This document shows, in pieces, positions 6,829 through 14,341 of a DNA stretch of 14,807 nt (the first letter of the stretch is position 1; every line of letters begins with the position of its first letter). The notes beneath the pieces are model-generated. The model had not been told where the DNA came from, made no database searches, and saw nothing but the letters and a program-made list of their open reading frames with translations. The translations under genes were made by a program, and so were the position numbers. The DNA lies in NCBI GenBank assembly GCA_017631135.1, contig JAGBTW010000082.1, positions 1-14,807 of the forward strand, read 5' to 3'. Source of the stretch: Alistipes sp. Its GTDB lineage: Bacteria > Bacteroidota > Bacteroidia > Bacteroidales > Rikenellaceae.

Positions 6829-8226
6829 ATGCCATTAAGCAACCCCATATTTAAGCATATATCACGCATTGTCGACGGCATGGGCTTGGAGGCCTATGCT
6901 GTGGGCGGTTATGTCCGTGACTACTACCTTCATCGTCCCTCGTCGGACATCGATGTTGTTGTGGTGGGCAGCGGCGTTGAGGTCGCCGAGAGGTTAGCCA
7001 AGGAGCTTGGAGGTGCCAAGGTTACGGTCTACAAAACCTATGGCACGGCCATGGTGCGCTGGCGCGATACAGAGGTTGAGTTTGTGGGTGCTCGCAAAGA
7101 GAGCTACCGCCGCGAGTCGCGCAACCCCATCGTCGAGCCAGGCACATTGGAGGACGACCAGCGTCGTAGAGACTTCACCATAAACGCCATGGCATGGTGC
7201 CTCAATGGCAACAGGTTTGGCGAGCTTGTAGACCCCTTTGGTGGCATGGACGACCTGGAGGATTGTATAATCCGCACCCCCTGTGAGCCCGACCAAACAT
7301 TCTCGGATGACCCCTTGCGCATGATGCGCGCAGTGAGGTTTGCATCGCAGCTCGGCTTCGACATCGACGACGAAACCTTCGACGGCATCTGTCGCCAGGC
7401 GGAGCGCATAAACATCATCACTCGCGAGCGTATAGCCGTGGAGCTCAATAAGATACTCGCGTCACCCGTGCCTTCAATCGGTCTTACCTTGATGCGCACC
7501 TCGGGACTGTTGAAGTATGTACTCCCAGAGCTTGACCGCATGGCGGGCGTGGAGCGCCGAGGCAAGCATGCACATAAGGATAACTTCGACCACACGATGA
7601 AAGTACTCGATAACCTTGCCAAGCGTAGCAACGACCTGTGGTTGCGCTGGGCGGCACTCCTGCACGATATTGGTAAGCCCACAACCAAGGCTTACGACCC
7701 ATGCATGGGCTGGACCTTCCACCAGCACGAGGCTGTGGGCTCGAAGATGATACCACAGCTCTTCCGCCGCTTGCGACTGCCTCTTAACGAGCCAATGCGC
7801 TTTGTCCAGAAGATGGTGTTCCTACACATGCGCCCCATTGTTCTCTCGGAGGACTTGGTTACCGACTCCGCTGTGCGCCGCCTGCTCTTTGAGGCGGGTG
7901 ACGATATAGAGAGCTTGATGCTCCTCTGCGAGGCGGACATCACCTCGGGCATAGATAGCAAGGTGCGCCAGTACCTCAAAAACTTCGAGCTTGTGCGTGA
8001 GAAGATGCGTGACTTGGAGGAGCGCGACAGGGTGCGCAACTTCCAACCACCCATCACGGGCGATATTATCATGAAGACCTACAACCTCCCGCCCTCGAGC
8101 GTAGTTGGCGAGATTAAGGAGGTCATCAAGAATGCTATCCTCGATGGCATCATCCCTAACGATTACGATGCTGCCCACAAACTCATGGAGGAGGAGGCAG
8201 AGCGTCGTGGTATTGCGAGACCTTAA
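6829..8226 (+). CDS. CCA tRNA nucleotidyltransferase / poly(A) polymerase family protein with HD domain
   Basis: This 465-residue protein is a class II nucleotidyltransferase that probably adds or repairs the 3' CCA of tRNAs. The head domain has GGYVRD (26-31), the metal-binding SDID (39-42) and RRRDFTINAMA (112-122), followed by a PolyA_pol RNA-binding region with SDDPLRMMRAVRFA (159-172). The C-terminal half carries an HD phosphohydrolase domain with LLHDIGK (His279-Asp280). The start ATG has a GGAGG box 7 nt upstream (6817-6821). From Leu365 to the stop, the gene is repeated at 9320-9623 behind the phosphoesterase gene. The copy here is the one attached to an intact reading frame. A pure poly(A) polymerase role cannot be excluded from sequence alone. 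Confidence 0.93.
   Translation: MPLSNPIFKHISRIVDGMGLEAYAVGGYVRDYYLHRPSSDIDVVVVGSGVEVAERLAKELGGAKVTVYKTYGTAMVRWRDTEVEFVGARKESYRRESRNPIVEPGTLEDDQRRRDFTINAMAWCLNGNRFGELVDPFGGMDDLEDCIIRTPCEPDQTFSDDPLRMMRAVRFASQLGFDIDDETFDGICRQAERINIITRERIAVELNKILASPVPSIGLTLMRTSGLLKYVLPELDRMAGVERRGKHAHKDNFDHTMKVLDNLAKRSNDLWLRWAALLHDIGKPTTKAYDPCMGWTFHQHEAVGSKMIPQLFRRLRLPLNEPMRFVQKMVFLHMRPIVLSEDLVTDSAVRRLLFEAGDDIESLMLLCEADITSGIDSKVRQYLKNFELVREKMRDLEERDRVRNFQPPITGDIIMKTYNLPPSSVVGEIKEVIKNAILDGIIPNDYDAAHKLMEEEAERRGIARP
7920..8226 (+). repeat. direct repeat, copy A (3' end of CCA-enzyme gene)
   Basis: This segment recurs at 9320-9623, displaced by exactly 1400 nt. The first 54 nt are identical. Over codons 365-449 there are 13 nucleotide differences and none changes an amino acid. 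The last 15-16 codons differ strongly, and copy B is one codon shorter. The repeat units enclose the phosphoesterase gene. Confidence 0.97.
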
Positions 8227-8238
8227 TATGAATGTAAT

Positions 8239-9354
8239 ATGATACTCATGTTATTGGGAACATTGGCACTCTACCTAGGTGCCAATTTTTATATCTTTTT
8301 TCGCCTTGTGCAGGCCATGGGGGCTCTGCCCATGTGGTCGCGCATACTCTTTGGTGTACTCTATTGGCTCGCCTCGTGTGGCATGTTTGTATCGTTCGGT
8401 CTGCGCAATGTCGCCCTGCCAGAGTTCCTGCACCGCACGCTCCATGTCGTAGGTACATCGTGGTTGCTCTTCACGCTCTATATGGTCGTGGCGCTCCTTG
8501 TTGCCGACTTGGCGCACTGGATATGGCCCTCGTTTCACCATGGTGTGTGGTATGCCTTGGGTCTCACGTTGGCGGTGCTTGTGGCGGGATATATCAACTA
8601 TCGTAACCCGCGCGTGGAGCATATCACTATCGAGACGGAGAAGCCTATTGAGGGTGGTCGTCTGCGCCTTGTGGCAGTAAGCGATGTGCACCTCGGAAAT
8701 GGTACTACGCGAAAGGATTTAGCTCGCTATGTCGATATGATAAATAGCGAAAATCCTGATATGGTGGTCATCGTTGGCGACCTCATAGATAACTCTATTT
8801 TGCCCGTTAAGAAGGCCGATATGTGTTGTGAGTTTGAGCGCGTTGATGCTCGTTATGGTATCTATATGTCAGCTGGAAATCATGAGTATATTAGTGGTAT
8901 AGAGGAGTGTCGTAACTATCTAAATACTACGCCTATACAACTGCTATCGGATAGCGTAGCAAGTCCCTTGAACGGAGTGGAAATTGTATGTCGTGACGAT
9001 AGGCAAAACATGCGTCGTCAGAAGCTATATTCATTACTCATCAAGAGCGAGCCAGAGAGTTTCAAAATCGTACTCGACCACCAACCAAATGCTATTCAAG
9101 AAAGCCAGAAAAATAGTATCGACCTCCACCTATCGGGACACACTCACCGCGGTCAGATCTTTCCTCTAAACATACTCACCGACCACCTCTTCGAGCATAG
9201 TCACGGCTATCGCAAATGGGGCGATACACATGCCTACGTCATGACGGGTCTCTCGCTTTGGGGACCTCCCTTCCGCATAGGTACACATAGCGAGTTGCTT
9301 GTGGTAGATATAGTAAGCAGCTCCTCTGCGAGGCGGACATCACCTCGGGCATAG
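8239..9354 (+). CDS. membrane-anchored metallophosphoesterase, C-terminus altered by the repeat junction
   Basis: The 371-residue protein combines an N-terminal membrane part with a calcineurin-like phosphoesterase of the YaeI type. About four hydrophobic helices lie near residues 2-22, 34-53, 72-90 and 103-119. The catalytic domain begins about residue 140 and has SDVHLG (148-153, Asp149 and His151), GDLID (180-184), GNHEY (213-217) and SGHTHRGQ (299-306), the full dinuclear metal set. The substrate is unknown; relatives act on lipid or nucleotide phosphates. The natural end is probably close to ELLVVDIV. The last dozen residues (SSSSARRTSPRA) come from the CCA-gene repeat read in another frame. 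GC content falls from about 60% in the membrane half to 35-40% around 8700-8940. It starts 12 nt after the CCA-enzyme stop. Confidence 0.88.
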   Translation: MILMLLGTLALYLGANFYIFFRLVQAMGALPMWSRILFGVLYWLASCGMFVSFGLRNVALPEFLHRTLHVVGTSWLLFTLYMVVALLVADLAHWIWPSFHHGVWYALGLTLAVLVAGYINYRNPRVEHITIETEKPIEGGRLRLVAVSDVHLGNGTTRKDLARYVDMINSENPDMVVIVGDLIDNSILPVKKADMCCEFERVDARYGIYMSAGNHEYISGIEECRNYLNTTPIQLLSDSVASPLNGVEIVCRDDRQNMRRQKLYSLLIKSEPESFKIVLDHQPNAIQESQKNSIDLHLSGHTHRGQIFPLNILTDHLFEHSHGYRKWGDTHAYVMTGLSLWGPPFRIGTHSELLVVDIVSSSSARRTSPRA

Positions 9355-9623
9355 ATAGCAAGGTGCGCCAGTATTTGAAAAACTTCGAACTTGTGCGTGA
9401 GAAGATGCGTGACTTGGAGGAGCGAGATAGAGTGCGTAACTTCCAACCACCCATCACGGGCGATATTATCATGAAGACCTACAATCTCCCGCCCTCGAGC
9501 GTAGTTGGCGAGATTAAGGAGGTCATCAAGAATGCCATCCTCGATGGCATCATCCCCAACGACTACGATGCCGCCTACCGCCTTATGGAAGATGAGGCCA
9601 CCCGCCGCGGCATAACCCACTAA
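9320..9623 (+). pseudogene. detached 3' fragment of a CCA tRNA nucleotidyltransferase gene (repeat copy B)
   Basis: About 100 codons matching residues 365-465 of the CCA enzyme encoded at 6829-8226, ending in its own stop. The head, RNA-binding and HD catalytic domains are absent, so it cannot be an active enzyme. Translation could begin only at an internal GTG (9363), giving 86 residues, with no clear ribosome site. Protein identity to the complete copy is total through NDYDAA; then the tail differs (YRLMEDEATRRGITH in place of HKLMEEEAERRGIARP). The first 34 nt also serve as the end of the phosphoesterase frame. It looks like the displaced 3' end of a former or foreign allele, still bearing only synonymous changes. 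Confidence 0.9.
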
Positions 9624-9667
9624 ATGCTACGGAATTACCCGAGTTTGAAATATTCACTCATAAACAA

Positions 9668-9702
9668 AGGAGATGACTAACGCGCATTGTTAGTCATCTC
9701 CT
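9668..9702. terminator. bidirectional terminator between convergent operons
   Basis: A perfect 14-bp stem (9668-9681 with 9689-9702, core GGAGATGACTAAC) carries a 7-nt loop. The plus side is followed by TATTTATTTAT, and the minus side by TTTGTTTA. It lies between the CCA-gene fragment and the fimbrillin gene, so it can stop transcription from both directions. Confidence 0.85.
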
Positions 9703-9723
9703 ATTTATTTATGGATTAATATC

Positions 9724-10614
9724 CTACTGCCAGTCGTCGATGTCGCCGTCGATGTTGATCTCAATCTTCTCCTGGTCGGGTGAAGTGTTGAGTGTCACGG
9801 TTACGGTGTGCTGCATTCCTGGGCGGAATGACATCTCATACTCCAAGAGGTATGCTATGCCCTCCATGGTCACCTCAACGAGGGGTGTCGAGCGCTCGAT
9901 GAACTGTGGCACGACGATGGCGTCGAAGGTGTCGCCATCCACGCGGCGCATCTTGATGGTCTTTGATGGGCTATTCTGATACTTCTCGAGAGAGCCTATC
10001 TTCCAGTTTACGCGCGCTGTTGTTGCGATGTTGTAGATGTGCACATCAATCTCTTCGGGGAGCTCGCCCTCGTAGCTTGGTCCGCGCTCGATGTTTACCA
10101 CAAGGCGCGACATCATGTGCTCGAATTGAAGGCTTACTGCGCCCTCCTCGCGTGTCACGCGCTCGCTCTTTGCCCACATGATATCCGAAGCCTCATAGCC
10201 GCCGAGGCTCTCTGCTGTGCGGGGTGTAGACTGGTCTGTGGCAACCTCGAAGAGCACATCCTCCACGCTCACAATATCCTGATAGGGGTATATAGCGTAG
10301 AAGTCGCAGTGTGTTGTCGACCAATATAGTGGGCGGTCGCCCCTCCACTCTGTGCCGTTGTAGGTCATCTTCTCGTTGTTGAGGTAGTTGCCTGCGGGCT
10401 GGAGCTCTGCCACCTCGTCACCTGCATACTCTACGGCAAAGAGGCCGAATGAGTCGCCCTCATCGAATGTCGAGCCAGTGACGCGTGTAGCGCCTATTGC
10501 TGCCTCAACGCGAATTTCGTTGGGGTCTATATTGGGCTGTGAGGTGCTCACTTCCTTGTCGCAACTCGCCATTAGGAGAGCTGCTATGGCTGTAATATAG
10601 GTATACTTTTTCAT
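9724..10614 (-). CDS. fimbrillin-family (Mfa-like) lipoprotein
   Basis: The 296-residue product resembles Bacteroidales fimbrillin/Mfa-like proteins, which build or cap surface pili and act as adhesins. A lipoprotein signal ends in LLMASC with Cys18 as the lipidation site. Patterns shared with the N-terminal module of the neighbouring 1222-residue protein include GDSFGLFAV, LYWSTTHCDFYAIYPY, SDIMWAKSE, LQFEHMMSRLVV, FDAIVVPQ and a terminal DIDDWQ. I chose the ATG at 10614 because GGAGGAGAT lies just upstream and the Lys-Lys signal peptide starts there; an ATG at 10629 overlaps that ribosome site. It is 17 nt downstream of the M64-protein stop and last in the operon. Whether it polymerises cannot be told. 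Confidence 0.85.
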   Translation of the reverse strand: MKKYTYITAIAALLMASCDKEVSTSQPNIDPNEIRVEAAIGATRVTGSTFDEGDSFGLFAVEYAGDEVAELQPAGNYLNNEKMTYNGTEWRGDRPLYWSTTHCDFYAIYPYQDIVSVEDVLFEVATDQSTPRTAESLGGYEASDIMWAKSERVTREEGAVSLQFEHMMSRLVVNIERGPSYEGELPEEIDVHIYNIATTARVNWKIGSLEKYQNSPSKTIKMRRVDGDTFDAIVVPQFIERSTPLVEVTMEGIAYLLEYEMSFRPGMQHTVTVTLNTSPDQEKIEINIDGDIDDWQ

Positions 10615-10615
10615 T

Positions 10616-10628
10616 GTTATCTCCTCCA
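10616..10628 (-). promoter_or_regulatory. strong Shine-Dalgarno box for the fimbrillin gene
   Basis: On the minus strand GGAGGAGAT precedes the ATG at 10614 by about 5-7 nt. So clear a ribosome site is uncommon in this window and decides the start in favour of 10614. It sits in the 17-nt gap after the upstream stop codon, which suggests independent loading of the last cistron. Confidence 0.6.
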
Positions 10629-10631
10629 TGA

Positions 10632-13600
10632 CTATTTGTTAGACTTTTTGAGTTGTGGCTTGTCGCCCATATACTTGGGAGGCATCTGCTTTCCTGCGCC
10701 GCTGTTGACAACTATTGAGCTTTCTACTGCGAATGTCATTGCGCTCTTGTTGTTCGATGCGTCGCGCACATCGCGGGCGTAGAAGTCGTTGATGTCGAAC
10801 TCAAGACCGCCGTAGCGCATTATGCGCTCTACCATCTCTTGGCGTGATATAGCCGAGTAGTATGGTATGTTGTTGTTCATGCACGATGTAGCCTCCGAGC
10901 GGTAGATGCCGCGAGTGTGGAAGTAACCGCCCTCGTACATATCTACGATGTTCGAGTAGTCGGGGTGGAAGATGAGGTGTGCCCACTCCACTGTGCGCAT
11001 GTCGCCACTCTCCGAGAGGTTGCGATACCATCCGAGCGCCTTACCCATGCGGAATGCGTCGAGGTGTGGGCAGCAATTACAAATGCATGTCTCGATGAAT
11101 GCATTGTGGTAGATGTACTCATCCGCAAGCTTTGCAAAGCCGTGACCACCCGCCTCGTGCTGGACGATGCCGCGGAAGTCGAATGGGTAGGCGTCAGCCG
11201 ACATGGGACATACGGCTATTGCCGAGCCATCACCCCACATGTAGCATATACCACCATAGTCCTCGGTGTTCTCCACCATCACAACGAGTGTTTGGTTGAG
11301 GTTGCCCTCGGTTACGGTCTCTGCCAACATCGCATACTCGTATGTTGTCTCTGTGTCGGGTGTGATGCACGAAAGTGAGTACTGACTGCCGAACTTGGCG
11401 TCGCGAATGGTGTTGACTGTACCCATGCCCGAGTCGTTAGACATGCCGACTACGGTGTATACATTGAAGTGGTCGCGGTATGTCTTGTATGGCTCGATGT
11501 CGAAGTAGTAGCCGATAGCCTCGTCTATGCCCTCTGTGTAGCTGCCGTGTGCAATGTCGCGCGCATCGAAGCAGTCACCCATAAATACGATGTTTACGCC
11601 ACCGCCAACAGATGCTGTCTGGTTAACAATCACCTTGCCATCATAGTTATCGCTGTCGTACTGCTCTACGGTGAGCGTTGTGCGGTAGTCCTTGTCGTTA
11701 AGCAAGAATACCACATCGCTACCACGACCGTTGTTTGTCTCATATTGGGGATAACCGTTCCACTCTGCACCTACTACAGTCTGGAATGTGCCAACCTCGG
11801 CATCGCTCATTTCGTTTACGGTGACGGTGATGTACTCCTTGCCTACGCCACTTGTGGGGGTTACGGTTACCCACTCGGGAGCAGACTCTACGCTCCAAGC
11901 CATGCCCGATGGTGCGCGGAGCAGGAACTCGCGTGTGTGCTCGGCATTGAGTGTGCGCATAAGGCGGCGCGAGATTGAGAAGTCATAGTGCGCACCAATA
12001 CGCTTGAACTCGTTCCATCCCGATGCTGTCTGATACTTAACCACCGACTGCTCGGGTACCTCCACTGTGAAGTTGTCCTTTGCTACGCCGTTAAATGCTT
12101 CACTACCGCATACGGGAGGTGTTGTAGCCTCGCAGGTTATTGACGAGAGGTAGTAGCAACCGTTAAATGCCCTGCTACCAATTGTTGTAACTGTCTTAGG
12201 AATGGTTATAGCAGGGAGGTTGCGACAGTTTTGAAATGCTTCGTTGCCGATAGTTATCAAACCCTCTGGAAGAGTAATAGGCTCGCTTATGCGACTGTTG
12301 CCATCAAATACACCCTCTTCGATTGTTATAAGTTCGCTATTCTCTGCAAATACAATGCTTGAGAAATTGGCATAACGGAAACAACTTCCTTCTAACTTTT
12401 TTACCTCTGCGGGTATTACTAACTCTCCCTGGAATTTGCAATCAAAAAATGCGCCATAACCAATCTTTTGTAGACCATTGGGTAGAGTAAGTGTTCCAGT
12501 CAAATTGTGGCAACCACAGAAAGCATAACCTTCAATCTTTGTAATATTCTCGGGTATTACCAAGTCACCTGTTAGACCATTGCAACCATTGAAACAGTCA
12601 TAGGGTATCTCCTTTAATTTGTGTGGAAGTGTAAGTGTGCCAGAGAGCATTGAACATCCACCGAAACAACCCTGACCAATGCTTTCAAGTGTCTCGGGAA
12701 GCGAAAGCTCTCCTGATAGTGATTTGCAACCGCTAAAAGCTGAACCACCCAGTACTTTAAGATTTGAGGGTAGTTTTAGTGAGGAGATATTTGTGCTATA
12801 GAATGCATTATCTCCAATTTCTGTAACATCATCAGGAATAATAAGCGCACCAGAGAGTAGGGTGTTGCAGAATGCCTGATAACCAATCTTGGTGATATAC
12901 TCTGGGAAGCAGAAGTGTGTGAGGTATGATTTATGTTCAAATGCACCAGAAGGAATCTCATTAGCACCCTTGCCGTAGTTGCCGTTTCTATCATGTCCCC
13001 AATGTTCAAACGTAGAACCAGGGAAGCGTTCCTCAACCTCGCGCATTGCATCCTCCCACGAGTTGGGATAATCGGTCTCGAAATAGACTTCCTTCCACTC
13101 ACCATCGATAAGTCCCCACCATCGCCACTGACATGGGTCACCAACAACCTCACACTCCTTAAGGTTCACAGCCTGCAAGATATCCATCTTGTCGCGCATA
13201 AAATCGAAGTCACAATTATCAATCTTACCGCTAACCTTCAAGTTCTTAATCTTTGCGGGATTCTTGCCGTCAGCCTTAATCTTTGCCTCCAACGAGTCAG
13301 AAACATCGTCGAGGTGAACAACATAGTACTGGCGTGCCTCGCCGCCATGGCTCTCGAGGTCGGCAACCCACTCCTTGATGGTGACATCTGTCAACACAAA
13401 CTCATAGTCGCCCGAGTGTGCCTTCTTGTTAATCTTGACAGTAAGCATGCTCATCTTGCCAGCCTCGTAGTTGAATGTCTCATTGTGCTTGAAGCGGTAG
13501 CTCATGCCGTCAACAGCGATAGAGAGCAACGCCTTGCCCGCCTCGACGCTCTGGGGAACAACGATAGCGCGGAAGCCCTCGCTATTCTGCTTCATAACGA

Positions 13601-14300
13601 TGCCCTCGAGCTCCGCCTCGCCAGTGGCTGCAGCGACACCCGTAGTGAGGTCGATAGTAGCGGTGCGCGTGGTGTTCATGACGAGCACCTGCTTCTTCAA
13701 GCCCTCGAACTCGCCCTCGGCAAAGCCATCACCCTCCTTGAGCACAACATTTACGCTTGCCAAGCGGTGAGAGAACTGCAACTTAACCCTCTGCTCGCTG
13801 GGGGTTACATTCTCCGCAATAGCCCACAAAAAGTCGGACTGCGCATAGCCGTCAACAGTCGTAGCACCCGACTGGTCGAGAGCGACCTCGAAAGGATAGG
13901 CACTCGTAGACTCGATGCTTGCATAGGGATAGTAGGCATACAAGTCGATATTAGTCTCGGCATCCTTATAATAGATAGAGCCATTAGAGACCCACTGACC
14001 ATTATCCTCGTCGTAGGTGTAACGCGCATTATCAACCTGGTTGCCCTTGTCGAGAAGCGCGCCCTGGGTGTTGTTGTCGTCGGTGTAGTTGACACCATAG
14101 AGACCAATCTCGTCACCACCACAGAAACCACCATCGTCAACACGCGTGGTATACTCCTGTGTGATTGTGCCATTGATGTTAATGGCAATAGCTCCGTCGG
14201 GAGCTGCGGGCTGCGGAGCGATAACCTCAACATCGGCTGTACAGCCAACAGCAAGAATCGCTAAAAACGCACCCATGGATAGTAAAAAGTTGCGTTTCAT
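10632..14300 (-). CDS. modular lipoprotein: fimbrillin-like, BspA leucine-rich repeats, BACON, M64 metallopeptidase
   Basis: This 1222-residue lipoprotein (lipobox LAVGC, Cys20) has four recognisable parts. Residues about 30-315 resemble fimbrillins (FCGGDEIGLYGV, IDLYAYYPYA, SDFLWAIAE, LQFSHRLASV, FRAIVVPQ). Residues about 350-770 hold BspA-type leucine-rich repeats of about 23 residues, with pattern LxIPxxVTxIGxxAFxxC. Residues about 775-895 look like a BACON domain (APEWVTVTPTSGVG, TLTVEQY). Residues about 900-1190 match the M64 peptidase family, known from a clostridial IgA protease: NIVFMGDCF, then HEAGGHGFAKLADEY (1048-1062). Probably surface-exposed, with adhesive modules presenting a protease to host proteins; the substrate is unknown. 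The LRR-coding DNA is markedly AT-richer than the flanks. It lies between a 48-residue gene (41 nt upstream) and the fimbrillin gene. Confidence 0.88.
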   Translation of the reverse strand: MKRNFLLSMGAFLAILAVGCTADVEVIAPQPAAPDGAIAININGTITQEYTTRVDDGGFCGGDEIGLYGVNYTDDNNTQGALLDKGNQVDNARYTYDEDNGQWVSNGSIYYKDAETNIDLYAYYPYASIESTSAYPFEVALDQSGATTVDGYAQSDFLWAIAENVTPSEQRVKLQFSHRLASVNVVLKEGDGFAEGEFEGLKKQVLVMNTTRTATIDLTTGVAAATGEAELEGIVMKQNSEGFRAIVVPQSVEAGKALLSIAVDGMSYRFKHNETFNYEAGKMSMLTVKINKKAHSGDYEFVLTDVTIKEWVADLESHGGEARQYYVVHLDDVSDSLEAKIKADGKNPAKIKNLKVSGKIDNCDFDFMRDKMDILQAVNLKECEVVGDPCQWRWWGLIDGEWKEVYFETDYPNSWEDAMREVEERFPGSTFEHWGHDRNGNYGKGANEIPSGAFEHKSYLTHFCFPEYITKIGYQAFCNTLLSGALIIPDDVTEIGDNAFYSTNISSLKLPSNLKVLGGSAFSGCKSLSGELSLPETLESIGQGCFGGCSMLSGTLTLPHKLKEIPYDCFNGCNGLTGDLVIPENITKIEGYAFCGCHNLTGTLTLPNGLQKIGYGAFFDCKFQGELVIPAEVKKLEGSCFRYANFSSIVFAENSELITIEEGVFDGNSRISEPITLPEGLITIGNEAFQNCRNLPAITIPKTVTTIGSRAFNGCYYLSSITCEATTPPVCGSEAFNGVAKDNFTVEVPEQSVVKYQTASGWNEFKRIGAHYDFSISRRLMRTLNAEHTREFLLRAPSGMAWSVESAPEWVTVTPTSGVGKEYITVTVNEMSDAEVGTFQTVVGAEWNGYPQYETNNGRGSDVVFLLNDKDYRTTLTVEQYDSDNYDGKVIVNQTASVGGGVNIVFMGDCFDARDIAHGSYTEGIDEAIGYYFDIEPYKTYRDHFNVYTVVGMSNDSGMGTVNTIRDAKFGSQYSLSCITPDTETTYEYAMLAETVTEGNLNQTLVVMVENTEDYGGICYMWGDGSAIAVCPMSADAYPFDFRGIVQHEAGGHGFAKLADEYIYHNAFIETCICNCCPHLDAFRMGKALGWYRNLSESGDMRTVEWAHLIFHPDYSNIVDMYEGGYFHTRGIYRSEATSCMNNNIPYYSAISRQEMVERIMRYGGLEFDINDFYARDVRDASNNKSAMTFAVESSIVVNSGAGKQMPPKYMGDKPQLKKSNK
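12081..12950 (-). repeat. in-frame BspA-type leucine-rich repeat block
   Basis: This part of the lipoprotein gene encodes roughly a dozen repeats of about 21-24 residues (about residues 450-740), with consensus LPxxLxxIGxxAFxGCxxLxG. Examples are LPETLESIGQGCFGGC, IPENITKIEGYAFCGC and IPKTVTTIGSRAFNGC. Copies vary enough that slippage looks old. Two 60-nt stretches inside (12301-12360 and 12421-12480) are 37-38% GC by hand count, against 60-65% in stretches at 11881-11940 and 13681-13740. Confidence 0.75.
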
Positions 14301-14341
14301 ACTGTTGTGTTTTATGTTAATTGTTTGTTAGTGTTTGTGGG

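Noticed and set aside
9363..9623. An independent small gene of 86 codons starting at GTG
   Set aside because: It is the tail of a CCA enzyme without catalytic domains and without a clear ribosome site; it is better described as a displaced gene fragment.
7920..9623. Composite transposon or insertion sequence flanked by direct repeats
   Set aside because: The repeat is coding sequence of a housekeeping gene, no transposase or integrase lies between, and no terminal inverted repeats or short target duplications are visible.
12081..12950. CRISPR array or DNA-level tandem repeat in the lipoprotein gene
   Set aside because: The periodicity is at protein level (leucine-rich repeats); the nucleotide units are diverged and there are no constant repeats with unique spacers.
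12933..14264. A 443-codon open frame on the plus strand opposite the large lipoprotein gene
   Set aside because: It mirrors the N-terminal fimbrillin and linker coding region, shows repetitive Leu/Val/Ile-rich sequence without a recognisable fold, and has no promoter or ribosome site. It is a long antisense shadow caused by codon bias.
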